From contig DASPNM010000037.1 of NCBI GenBank assembly GCA_035626515.1, positions 1 to 18,191 on the forward strand: 18,191 nt of DNA, in the 5' to 3' direction. Below are positions 6,904-14,092 of this stretch, piece after piece (within the stretch, counting starts at the first letter, position 1; each line of letters opens with the position of its first letter). The notes beneath the pieces are model-generated. The model was not told the DNA's origin, did no database searches, and worked only from the letters and a program-made list of their open reading frames with translations. This DNA is from DASPNM01 sp035626515 (GTDB taxonomy: Bacteria > Bacteroidota > Bacteroidia > Chitinophagales > Chitinophagaceae). The position numbers were made by a program, and so were the translations under genes.

Positions 6904-7803
6904 ATGTGGGATGCCTATAAAAAGGGGTTCAAAGCCTACCTGCAACTCGAAAAATCGCTCGCCGATAATTCAGTGGCGGCTTATCTCCGCGACCTCGATT
7001 TGTTTCTCGCATTCCTTGCTGAAAAAAAGAAGGTTCTTTCTCCTGCCCAGGTACAGTTGCGCGATTTGCAGGGATTTCTCAAATGGATCAGCGGGCTTGG
7101 GATGAGCACTGCCTCGCAGGCAAGGATCATTTCGGGCCTCCGCGCATTTTATAAATACTGCCGTCTCGAAGAAATATGCCCGGAAGATCCCACGGTCCTG
7201 CTCGAAGCCCCTAAGCTGCGACGCCGCCTGCCGGATGTCCTGAGCTTTGAAGAAATTGAAGCCATCATCGCCGGAATTGACATGAGCCGGCCCGAAGGCA
7301 CGCGCAACAAGGCGATTCTCGAAACCATGTACAGCTGCGGCCTGCGCGTGAGCGAGCTGGTGGATCTGCGCATCTCGCGGCTCTACCTCGACGTGGGATT
7401 CATCCGGGTGCTTGGTAAGGGCGACCGTGAGCGGCTGGTACCCATCGGCCGCACCGCTACAAAATATTTGAAGATTTATCTCCGGGAAGTCCGGCCGGAG
7501 CTGCCGGTTACCAAGGGTAACCGCGACATCGTGTTTCTCAGCAAGCGCGGCACGAAGCTTTCGAGAGTCATGATCTTTTACATCATCCGCGACCTCGCGG
7601 CGAAGGCAGGTATCAACAAAACGGTATCGCCACACACCTTCCGGCATTCCTTCGCCACTCACCTCGTAGAAGGCGGTGCCGACCTTCGCGCAGTGCAGGA
7701 AATGCTGGGCCATCAGAGCATCACCACCACGGAAATCTATACACACCTGGACCGGGAATTTTTGAGGAAAACGCTGGAGAAACACCATCCGGGATTTAGG
7801 TAG
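6904..7803 (+). CDS. xerD: XerC/XerD-type tyrosine recombinase
   Basis: This 299-aa protein has the size and two-domain shape of XerC/XerD, which act with FtsK at dif to resolve chromosome dimers. The N-terminal core-binding domain (about 5-90) contains L-E-K-S-L-A-D-N-S-V-A-A-Y-L-R-D-L. The catalytic domain carries R148 (C-G-L-R-V-S-E-L), K172 (G-K-G-D-R-E-R-L-V-P), H244 and R247 (H-T-F-R-H-S-F-A-T-H), H270 (M-L-G-H) and nucleophile Y279 (I-Y-T-H). The motifs favour XerD over an integrase, and no phage or integron genes accompany it. Start at the ATG at 6904; a GTG at 6892 is possible. Its TAG stop is also the first triplet of the adjacent heptad array. Confidence 0.93.
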   Translation: MWDAYKKGFKAYLQLEKSLADNSVAAYLRDLDLFLAFLAEKKKVLSPAQVQLRDLQGFLKWISGLGMSTASQARIISGLRAFYKYCRLEEICPEDPTVLLEAPKLRRRLPDVLSFEEIEAIIAGIDMSRPEGTRNKAILETMYSCGLRVSELVDLRISRLYLDVGFIRVLGKGDRERLVPIGRTATKYLKIYLREVRPELPVTKGNRDIVFLSKRGTKLSRVMIFYIIRDLAAKAGINKTVSPHTFRHSFATHLVEGGADLRAVQEMLGHQSITTTEIYTHLDREFLRKTLEKHHPGFR

Positions 7804-7926
7804 TCGGTAGTCGATAGTCATTAGTCTATAGTCCCCGATGTTTGTTTCTTTGTGTAGCAGGTGAGCGTGTTGAACGAGTCGGGCATTCGATGCGACTAAC
7901 GACTATCGACTAACGATTATCGACTA
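7801..7926. repeat. Inverted pair of TAGTCNN heptad arrays
   Basis: The left arm (7801-7834) is five 7-bp units starting TAGTC: TAGTCGG, TAGTCGA, TAGTCAT, TAGTCTA, TAGTCC. The right arm (7893-7926), read on the minus strand, has the same period and pairs with the left arm at 26 of 34 positions. The 58-bp centre holds TGAGCGTG, then ACGAGTCGGG, and a small hairpin (AGTC-GG-GCAT-TCG-ATGC-GACT, 7877-7897). The whole structure could fold as a cruciform or RNA stem at the end of xerD. No gene is seen here. Confidence 0.85.
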
Positions 7927-7959
7927 CAAACAAAAGGGACTCCGTGAAAACGAAGTCCC
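7924..7959 (-). terminator. Intrinsic terminator of the toroid-protein gene
   Basis: GGGACT (7936-7941) and AGTCCC (7954-7959) form a 6-bp stem with a 12-nt loop. On the minus strand it is followed by CTTTTGTTTG, a T-rich tail. It lies 33 bp beyond the stop of the minus-strand gene ending at 7993. It is adjacent to the right arm of the heptad repeat. Confidence 0.7.
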
Positions 7960-7992
7960 GTGTGACACTAACCGGCTGTAAAAAAAGATTGA

Positions 7993-9324
7993 TCAGCCTG
8001 ATCTCTTAAACTGCTGCATCGAGAACTGCATGTCCTTGTGGATGGAAAGGATCAGCAGGCAGGTGGCGGTACAGAAAACCGGGCTGGTGATGCAGTGATG
8101 GCCATTCCAGCTTCCGTCCTGGTTTTGGATGTTGATCAGCTTTCCGGTCATCATATCATACCATTTCTTCCATTCATCTCCGCCCTGCATCAGCATGCTT
8201 TCCCCGGTCATGAGGTAGCTCATGAACTCCTCTCCTCCATTGCTCCCGAATCCCGACATCACGTCCTCGCGCAGCGCCTGCGCCTGGGAGGCCTGGTTGA
8301 TGGAATACGCAGTAACCAGCTGCTTCGCTTCCGTGCTCGGAATTCCCGCTGCGACCAGATTTTCTTCCGTCACCTCCTCGTTTCGAATCTTTCCTTCACG
8401 CTTTGCCTTCACGATCACGTCCTTCGCCTGGCGCGCTTCCTTGGCACTCGCGCGGGTGGTGCTCGAGAGGCCGTACAGCATCACACCGGCGGCTTTCTCG
8501 GTAGCCACGGAATTGGTTTCACGGTTGAAATTCCCGCTTTGATATTTGCGGCTGCGATCGAGCACTTTCTTATCCACTTTGCGTCCCACATCTTCGGCGC
8601 TTTCCAGCGCATTGTTCGCAAGTGCGCTCTGCAGGACCGGTGCCCATCCTCCGTCGCGCCAACTTCCGTCGCCGTCCTGCGTATTCTGAATGCGCGAGAC
8701 GCAATCATCGAGCGCTTTTTCTATGCGTTTGCGAAGTGCGGCGTCGGCAAGCTCATAGCGCAACAGGTTGGTGAAGAACTGCGCTGTTAGAATTACATCA
8801 ATGTTGCGGCCCAGCTTGGTCTGTGGTTGTGTGTTGGTAAGCGTGGTAATGTAGGGCTGATTAGCCGGGCAGTTCTCAACCGCGCGCAGCAGGAACTCAG
8901 TCGCGCGCTTCAATTCGGCGGAGTACGTTCCGCCAGAAACGGTGTTCTCGGTACGGAGCAGTGACATCGCTACCAGAGCCGTGGTCGCCGGGTCACTTTG
9001 CACGGCGTGGGGATCCATAATGTCCTGCCGGCTATGATTGCCGGCTCCCCAGCCTCCATCCTTGCCCTGGGCGCCACGCATCCACTGCAGCGCTTTCTTT
9101 ACGGAAAGCTCCACCTTCTCTGGCGTTCTAAATGTGCTGATCAGCCGACTGTCCTGCGAGGTGTCCAGGCCCAGGATCGTTTTCATTACACAGACGTGGT
9201 TCTGTTGCGGATTGTTACAACATTTCACGTCTTTTGGCTCTTGTCTCAAAGGGTGCGTCGCCAGCAATACCGCTACCCCCAGCGCTGAAAAAGACAGCGC
9301 CGCTTTCGTTCGGATTCCGTTCAT
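7993..9324 (-). CDS. Secreted prenyltransferase/squalene-cyclase-repeat protein
   Basis: This 443-aa protein has an N-terminal signal or anchor (hydrophobic 8-22). Three QW-like repeats mark an alpha/alpha-toroid fold like that of squalene-hopene cyclases and protein prenyltransferases: A-Q-G-K-D-G-G-W-G-A-G (85-95), T-Q-D-G-D-G-S-W-R-D-G-G-W (215-227) and I-Q-N-Q-D-G-S-W-N-G (399-408). The cyclase D-x-D-D acid motif is not seen, so terpene cyclisation is unlikely; a binding or scaffold role in the envelope is more plausible. A cysteine-rich N-terminus (C35, C36, C45) and C411, C418, C422 near the end could bind metal or form disulphides. An inserted charged segment (about 245-360) separates repeats two and three. 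It is divergent from the sigma-factor operon and has its own terminator. Confidence 0.82.
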   Translation of the reverse strand: MNGIRTKAALSFSALGVAVLLATHPLRQEPKDVKCCNNPQQNHVCVMKTILGLDTSQDSRLISTFRTPEKVELSVKKALQWMRGAQGKDGGWGAGNHSRQDIMDPHAVQSDPATTALVAMSLLRTENTVSGGTYSAELKRATEFLLRAVENCPANQPYITTLTNTQPQTKLGRNIDVILTAQFFTNLLRYELADAALRKRIEKALDDCVSRIQNTQDGDGSWRDGGWAPVLQSALANNALESAEDVGRKVDKKVLDRSRKYQSGNFNRETNSVATEKAAGVMLYGLSSTTRASAKEARQAKDVIVKAKREGKIRNEEVTEENLVAAGIPSTEAKQLVTAYSINQASQAQALREDVMSGFGSNGGEEFMSYLMTGESMLMQGGDEWKKWYDMMTGKLINIQNQDGSWNGHHCITSPVFCTATCLLILSIHKDMQFSMQQFKRSG

Positions 9325-9434
9325 GGTATTTGTTTTACGGGTTAATCGCCGGTCGCGCCACGCCAGATGAGATGCTCAATTTTTAAGAATTGCATAAGGC
9401 GGGGTGAAATTTTAATTGCCTATTTTTAAAACCA
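9325..9434. promoter_or_regulatory. Divergent intergenic control region
   Basis: This is the only space between the toroid-protein gene and the sigma-factor gene, so both promoters should lie here. TATTTTTA at 9421-9428 is one mismatch from TAnnTTTG and sits 6 bp before the sigma-factor start. A short palindrome CAATT-TTTAAG-AATTG (9377-9392) could be an operator for either gene; this is inference. No exact -7 match was found for the minus-strand gene. Confidence 0.35.
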
Positions 9435-10064
9435 GTGGGATTTCTCCGAAACACATCCGGATCTTCAGCTACCGACGAAGAGCTGGCGCTGTTGTATAAA
9501 AACAGCGGCGAGCTGAACGTGCTGGGGCAATTGTATGAGCGATACATGGACCTCGTTTACGGGGTTTGCCTGAAGTACTTCCATGACGCCGAAGCGGCCC
9601 GCGACGCGGTGATGCAGATCTTCGAGGAACTGGTCACAAAACTCCGCCGCCACGAAGTGGAAAGCTTCCGCGCCTGGCTGCACCAGGTTGCTAAAAATCA
9701 CTGTCTCATGCAGCTACGTACCCCCCGAAACCTGAAGACCGTAGAATTCCGTACGGAGCTTGTGCAAAGCGAAGAAAACGTGCATCTGAATGGCGTGCTG
9801 GAAAAAGAGGAAAACTATCAGCGGCTCCAGTACTGCCTGCAGCGCCTGAGTGAAGAACAAAGGACCAGCATCCGGTTGTTTTACCTGGAGGGAAAATGTT
9901 ACCGGGAGGTCGCGGAGCTGACAGGACTGGAGTGGAATCAGGTGAGAAGCTTTATACAAAATGGAAGAAGAAATCTGAAGATCTGTATGGACAAGCAATC
10001 TGCCCGTTCCACAATGGAGGCAGAAAAACCGGCCCCGGCCGATCGCGAAAAAAAACATGGCTGA
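9435..10064 (+). CDS. ECF-type RNA polymerase sigma factor
   Basis: This 209-aa protein has the two-domain layout of group-4 sigma factors. Region 2 (about 30-95) includes L-Y-E-R-Y-M-D-L-V-Y-G-V-C-L-K-Y and D-A-V-M-Q-I-F-E-E-L. Region 4 (about 130-185) includes the helix-turn-helix L-E-G-K-C-Y-R-E-V-A-E-L-T-G and Q-N-G-R-R-N-L-K. It should redirect RNA polymerase to a small regulon. The start is a GTG at 9435, since no ATG precedes region 2. The 3' end carries a run of eight A (10048-10055) and overlaps the next gene by 8 bp, so the two are translationally coupled. The upstream gene is divergent. Confidence 0.92.
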   Translation: MGFLRNTSGSSATDEELALLYKNSGELNVLGQLYERYMDLVYGVCLKYFHDAEAARDAVMQIFEELVTKLRRHEVESFRAWLHQVAKNHCLMQLRTPRNLKTVEFRTELVQSEENVHLNGVLEKEENYQRLQYCLQRLSEEQRTSIRLFYLEGKCYREVAELTGLEWNQVRSFIQNGRRNLKICMDKQSARSTMEAEKPAPADREKKHG

Positions 10065-11313
10065 AACGAGACGCTATACGGCCCAGGATATCGAAAAATA
10101 TCACCACGGTCAGCTTTCCGCGGCGGAGATGCATGCGCTGGAAAAAGCCGCACTGGACGATCCATTCCTTGCCGAGGCTATCGAAGGCTACCGATTCCCG
10201 GGCGATCACGCATCCGCGACCGGTATGCTGAAAAAACAGCTGGCCGCCAGAACCCGTAAGTTCACCGCACTCCCTCTACTGCGCGTAGCTGCCGTCCTGG
10301 TACTTTTAGTCGGGGCAGGGCTTCTGCTCCGCTTGATCACCAGTCCACAGGAGAAGGAAATCGCGCAGGCACCCGCCCGGGAAGTGAAACAAACGTCGCC
10401 CGCAACAGATTCGATACCGGACACGACTCCCGGGTCTCCCATTGTCACTCACACGGAATCCGGCGGCAGCGGTTCTACTTCGACAAACAGTGGAAAACTG
10501 AGCCGTCAACGCGATGAACCTATAGTAAGCAAAAAAGAAACCGCCGTCAGCGTACCGCCGGTTGCGGTTGAGGAAACAGGAAAGGATCGCCCTTTAGAAG
10601 AAATAGTTGTCCACCCCGCGGTACCGAAAACAGAAACGGCAGTGAAAGAAATGAACCGGAGAAAAATTGACGAAAATGAGGATGTATCGAACCGAAGCAA
10701 GCGCGCTGGCCCCTACAGGCAGATGAACAATTATCTCCGTGGTCGCGTTACAGATCCGAAGAATAATCCTGTTCCTTTCGCCAATATCACAAATACGGCC
10801 GACAGTACGGCCACTTACGCCGACGCGGACGGAAATTTCAGAATTGCTGCCAGCGACACGACCGTTGATGTGCACGTCCGTTCTGTGGGCTACGAAAGTT
10901 CCAGGGCACGGCTGAGCGAGAACAGTTCGAATCAAATAAAGCTTCGCGACGCTCCGGGACCTACACTGGATGAAGTGGTAGCCGTCACCGGTACAAAACC
11001 ACAGCGGAAATCGGTTTTTGACAAGCGGAAACACGAGGGGCCGGAACCCGAAGATGGCTGGGAGAACTACGGCATGTATCTCGTGAACAACCTCCAGCTC
11101 CCCGGCGATTTCGGTGACCGCAACGGTACGGTGGAGATTTCTTTCCAGGTGGACAGGATGGGCCGGCCGTTTAATATCCGCGTGGAAAAATCGCTTTGCC
11201 CGCCCTGCGACGCCGAAGCCATTCGGTTGATCCGGGAAGGCCCGCGGTGGGAAAGCAGGACGCGCAAGGGACGCGCGGTCGTCGCCGTTCCCTTTACTTC
11301 CTACCATAGGTAA
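10057..11313 (+). CDS. Anti-sigma-like protein with CarboxypepD-reg and TonB-C domains
   Basis: This is a 418-aa single-pass inner-membrane protein. Residues 1-70 are a cytoplasmic segment with Y-T-A-Q-D-I-E-K-Y-H-H-G-Q-L and D-P-F-L-A-E-A-I-E-G-Y, a pattern seen in Bacteroidota anti-sigma partners that lack the zinc finger. The membrane helix is at 73-93. A low-complexity Thr/Ser/Pro/Glu-rich linker (95-215) leads to a carboxypeptidase-regulatory-like beta-sandwich (226-298, G-R-V-T-D-P-K-N-N-P-V-P-F-A-N). Then comes L-D-E-V-V-A-V-T-G (304-312) and a TonB C-terminal domain (about 338-413, G-T-V-E-I-S-F-Q-V-D). Overlap with the sigma gene strongly implies it controls that factor. The periplasmic part probably senses an envelope signal; the TonB-C fold suggests contact with an outer-membrane receptor. 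Confidence 0.85.
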   Translation: MAETRRYTAQDIEKYHHGQLSAAEMHALEKAALDDPFLAEAIEGYRFPGDHASATGMLKKQLAARTRKFTALPLLRVAAVLVLLVGAGLLLRLITSPQEKEIAQAPAREVKQTSPATDSIPDTTPGSPIVTHTESGGSGSTSTNSGKLSRQRDEPIVSKKETAVSVPPVAVEETGKDRPLEEIVVHPAVPKTETAVKEMNRRKIDENEDVSNRSKRAGPYRQMNNYLRGRVTDPKNNPVPFANITNTADSTATYADADGNFRIAASDTTVDVHVRSVGYESSRARLSENSSNQIKLRDAPGPTLDEVVAVTGTKPQRKSVFDKRKHEGPEPEDGWENYGMYLVNNLQLPGDFGDRNGTVEISFQVDRMGRPFNIRVEKSLCPPCDAEAIRLIREGPRWESRTRKGRAVVAVPFTSYHR

Positions 11314-11344
11314 AATAACCGCGTTCAACTGGTTGCACTTCCCC

Positions 11345-11352
11345 TAACTTTG
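11345..11352 (+). promoter_or_regulatory. Bacteroidota -7 promoter element
   Basis: TAACTTTG matches TAnnTTTG exactly, 21 bp before the ATG at 11374. It separates the DUF2911 gene from the sigma/anti-sigma pair as its own transcription unit and rules out a TTG start at 11350. The -33 region shows only TTC (11324-11326) at the right spacing. Confidence 0.55.
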
Positions 11353-11373
11353 CCCTTCCTAAAAAAAAGAGTT

Positions 11374-12207
11374 ATGAGAAAAGTATTTGTCGTTGCCGCT
11401 GCCCTGCTTGCGGCATATTCCGTCGAAGCGCAACAGCTCCGTATTCCGGCGCCAAGCCCCGCGCAAACGGTGAAGCAGGATTTTGGACTCTCCTCCGTGG
11501 AGCTTAGCTATTCACGGCCTGGAGTAAAAAACAGAAAAATATTTGGCGATTTGGTGCCTTACGGCAAAGTCTGGCGCACCGGGGCCAACAACGCCACGAC
11601 CATTACGTTTGGCGATACCGTTATGGTGGGTGGTATGAAAATCAAGCCCGGCAAGTACGGATTGCTCACGATCCCGGACCGCGACAGCTGGACCGTGATC
11701 CTTAGTAAGAGCACCAGCACCACCAGCCCGGCCGATTACAAGCAGGAAGAGGATATCGTGCGGGTGAAAGTAAAACCGCAGTCCACGAATGAAAAAGTGG
11801 AAACGTTCACGATCCAGTTCGCAAACGTGAAACCAACCGCCATCGATCTGCAGCTGCTTTGGGACAACACGGCTGTTTCCCTCCCCATCAGCACCGATGT
11901 GGAGACAACCGTGATGCGCGACATTGACCGGCTGATGAACCGCGACAACCGCCCCTATTTTACGGCGGCGATGTATTATATGGAAACCGGCAAGGACCTG
12001 AACCAGGCGCTGGCGTGGCTGGACAAAGCAATAGAACAACAGCCCAATGCATTCTGGATCCACCACCAGCGCGCAAACGCACTCGCGAAGCTGGGGAAGA
12101 AAGAAGACGCGAAAGCGGCGGCTAACAAATCCCTCGACCTGGCACGGCAGGCGAAGAACGACGATTATATTACGCTCAATCAGAAACTGCTTGCAGAGCT
12201 GAAATAA
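11374..12207 (+). CDS. Exported DUF2911 protein with C-terminal TPRs
   Basis: This 277-aa protein has a clear signal peptide (M-R-K then a hydrophobic run, cleavage likely after S-V-E-A). Residues about 22-172 match the DUF2911 domain, common in Bacteroidota: V-E-L-S-Y-S-R-P-G-V-K-N-R-K-I-F-G, V-P-Y-G-K-V-W-R-T-G-A-N and I-K-P-G-K-Y-G-L-L-T-I-P. The C-terminal third is TPR-like (A-L-A-W-L-D-K-A-I-E-Q-Q-P-N-A and the following helix pair). Function is unknown; the layout suggests a periplasmic binding or scaffold protein. It starts 60 bp after the anti-sigma-like gene with its own promoter and ends just before a terminator. Confidence 0.9.
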   Translation: MRKVFVVAAALLAAYSVEAQQLRIPAPSPAQTVKQDFGLSSVELSYSRPGVKNRKIFGDLVPYGKVWRTGANNATTITFGDTVMVGGMKIKPGKYGLLTIPDRDSWTVILSKSTSTTSPADYKQEEDIVRVKVKPQSTNEKVETFTIQFANVKPTAIDLQLLWDNTAVSLPISTDVETTVMRDIDRLMNRDNRPYFTAAMYYMETGKDLNQALAWLDKAIEQQPNAFWIHHQRANALAKLGKKEDAKAAANKSLDLARQAKNDDYITLNQKLLAELK

Positions 12208-12228
12208 TCAGTTCCGCATCCCAACGAA

Positions 12229-13968
12229 TCAGGAGCTCCCGCTATGGGAGCTTCTTTTTTTCATTATCCCGCTCAGCAGGAAGCTGAACAAAATGACGCC
12301 GATAGCGCCAATCGGGTTCAGCCAGAGAAAGCCCAGGCGAAAAGTTTCGGGATATGCCTTGGTAATAATGAAGACCGTGAGCACCAGTAATTCCGCCATG
12401 AGGGCGCCGAAAAAGACAGCGTGGCTGTTGCGGATGTTGCGGAAAAAAAATGCCACCAAAAACACCCCGAGAATCACGCCGTAGAACAATGAACCGAGCA
12501 CGTTCACCGCTTCGATGAGGCTGTTGCCAATGTTGTAGGTGAACATGGCGACAACAATGCAGAAAATCCCCCACCCGAGTGTATACCACTTGGACAGCTG
12601 GTATTCGGTTTCACCGGATTCCCTGCGCCGCGCGAGCCGGCGGTGAAAATCTACCATGGAGCAGGAAGCCAACGAGTTGATGGCGGCCGCAATGCTTCCC
12701 CATGAAGCGAGGAAGATGATGGCGATCAGCAACCCTACCAGCCCGACCGGCAAATAATCCACCACAAACCGCAAAAAGATATAGTTGGTGTCGTTTGCAT
12801 CGCCGCGGACTGCGTCCGAGCCAATCCATGTCTTGACCTTTGCACGAAGGGTATCCGATCGCTTTTGGAGCAACCGCAATTCGTTCGCTTTCTGCTCCTC
12901 GGTACCGTGGTCCGGGGCGGAAAGGAATGCGGAAACAGCTTCGCGCTTTTGAACGCCAAGGTCCTGGTAGCGTGTTTCGGCCCACTGAAGAGAATCGCGC
13001 AACTCGGAATTCCTCAGTTTGCTCAGCTGTTTTTGGTTAAAGAAAATCGGGGCGGTGTTAAACTGGTAAAAAGTGAATACGAGAACGCCCACCAGCAGGA
13101 TGAGGAATTGCATGGGCACCTTCACAAACCCATTCATGATAAGTCCCATGCGGCTCTCGCGGATGGAACGGGCTGTAAGGTAACGGCCAACCTGGCTTTG
13201 GTCGGTTCCAAAATAGGAAAGCGCCAGGAAAAATCCGCCGATGATCCCGCTGAGCAGGTTGTACTGATCGCTCCAATTGAAACCTTTGTCGGTGATCCCG
13301 GTGGTAATGATATTCAGCTTACCCAGGCGACCTCCCACTTTCAGCGCGTCGGTAAACCCAATGCCTTCGGGCAGCATTTCCACCACCATGTACCCGGCAA
13401 GGAACATCCCGATGAAAATGATGATGAGCTGCAGCTGCTGTGTATAGGCAACCGCCTTTGCCCCACCCGACATCGTATAGATAATGAGCAGGCCACCCAT
13501 GAAAATATTTGTCCAGTAAATATTCCATCCGAGCAGCGAGGAAAGAATAATGGAAGGGGCGAATACACTGATCCCGGTCGAAAGCCCGCGCTGCAGAAGA
13601 AAGAGAAACGAGGTAAGTAGCCGTGTTTTTCCGTCGAACCGCTTTTCGAGGTATTCGTACGCGGTATAAACTTTCATCTTCGAAAAGATGGGAACGAAAA
13701 AAATGCAAATCACAATCATCGCCAGCGGAAGCCCGAAATAATACTGGACGAACCGCATTCCGTCGGTGTAGGCCTGTCCGGGTGCAGAAATAAAGGTGAT
13801 TGCGCTCGCCTGCGTGCCCATGATGCTGAGCAGGATCAGTCCCCAGGGCATGGAACGATTGCTGAGGAAATAGCCGTCGAGGTTGTGGGTGGTGCGACTC
13901 TTGTACAAGCCGTATGCAATGATCACTACAAGCGTCACAACCAGTACTATCCAGTCGGGAAAACTCAT
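12229..13968 (-). CDS. Sodium:solute symporter (SSS family)
   Basis: This 579-aa transporter has about 13 hydrophobic helices and SSS-family landmarks: D-G-Y-F-L-S-N-R-S-M-P-W (31-42), S-I-M-G-T-Q-A-S-A-I-T-F (48-59), the signature G-T-D-Q-S-Q-V-G-R-Y-L (254-264) and the W-G-S-I-A-A-A-I-N-S-L-A-S helix (423-435) whose Ser residues fit the Na2 site. It should couple inward Na+ to uptake of an organic solute. A charged, probably helical insert of about 85 residues (310-395) interrupts two helices. Its ATG overlaps the stop of the 40-aa gene by 4 bp. Upstream are two tiny membrane proteins, a PIG-L protein and an M14-like protein, so the substrate is likely a product of those hydrolases. Its last codons double as a terminator for the opposite gene. 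Confidence 0.93.
   Translation of the reverse strand: MSFPDWIVLVVTLVVIIAYGLYKSRTTHNLDGYFLSNRSMPWGLILLSIMGTQASAITFISAPGQAYTDGMRFVQYYFGLPLAMIVICIFFVPIFSKMKVYTAYEYLEKRFDGKTRLLTSFLFLLQRGLSTGISVFAPSIILSSLLGWNIYWTNIFMGGLLIIYTMSGGAKAVAYTQQLQLIIIFIGMFLAGYMVVEMLPEGIGFTDALKVGGRLGKLNIITTGITDKGFNWSDQYNLLSGIIGGFFLALSYFGTDQSQVGRYLTARSIRESRMGLIMNGFVKVPMQFLILLVGVLVFTFYQFNTAPIFFNQKQLSKLRNSELRDSLQWAETRYQDLGVQKREAVSAFLSAPDHGTEEQKANELRLLQKRSDTLRAKVKTWIGSDAVRGDANDTNYIFLRFVVDYLPVGLVGLLIAIIFLASWGSIAAAINSLASCSMVDFHRRLARRRESGETEYQLSKWYTLGWGIFCIVVAMFTYNIGNSLIEAVNVLGSLFYGVILGVFLVAFFFRNIRNSHAVFFGALMAELLVLTVFIITKAYPETFRLGFLWLNPIGAIGVILFSFLLSGIMKKRSSHSGSS
12234..12261 (+). terminator. Intrinsic terminator inside the symporter's last codons
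   Basis: AGCTCCC (12234-12240), a 5-nt loop and GGGAGCT (12246-12252) are followed by a T-rich tail ending in seven T (12255-12261). It should terminate the DUF2911 transcript 27 bp after its stop. The same bases encode the final residues of the convergent symporter (M-K-K-R-S-S-H-S-G-S-S). Confidence 0.8.
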
Positions 13969-14087
13969 CTGAACTTGCGGGTGAGCAGGTAAAACAAAAC
14001 GATGAGCAGAATAAGAAAGGCGACCACCAGCGCGTACCAGTAGTTCCAGTTTGGAAACAGCGGGGCTTTGTCAGGATGTTTGCTCAT
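13965..14087 (-). CDS. 40-aa single-pass membrane protein, symporter companion
   Basis: A short frame from the ATG at 14087 gives 40 residues: a hydrophilic start (M-S-K-H-P-D-K-A-P), an aromatic interface F-P-N-W-N-Y-W-Y, one hydrophobic helix (about 19-35) and a basic end (T-R-K-F-R). Its TGA overlaps the symporter ATG (ATGA), which indicates coupled translation. A strong Shine-Dalgarno sequence lies 9 nt upstream. The layout suggests a small accessory subunit of the transporter, like small subunits known for some SSS systems. I cannot name a family. Coding is supported by position, coupling and helix-plus-aromatic pattern, not by homology. Confidence 0.75.
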   Translation of the reverse strand: MSKHPDKAPLFPNWNYWYALVVAFLILLIVLFYLLTRKFR

Positions 14088-14092
14088 AATTA

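Noticed and set aside
6904..7803. Recombinase as a phage or integron integrase
   Set aside because: Length and motifs fit housekeeping XerC/XerD, and no phage genes, tRNA attachment site or cassette array adjoins it.
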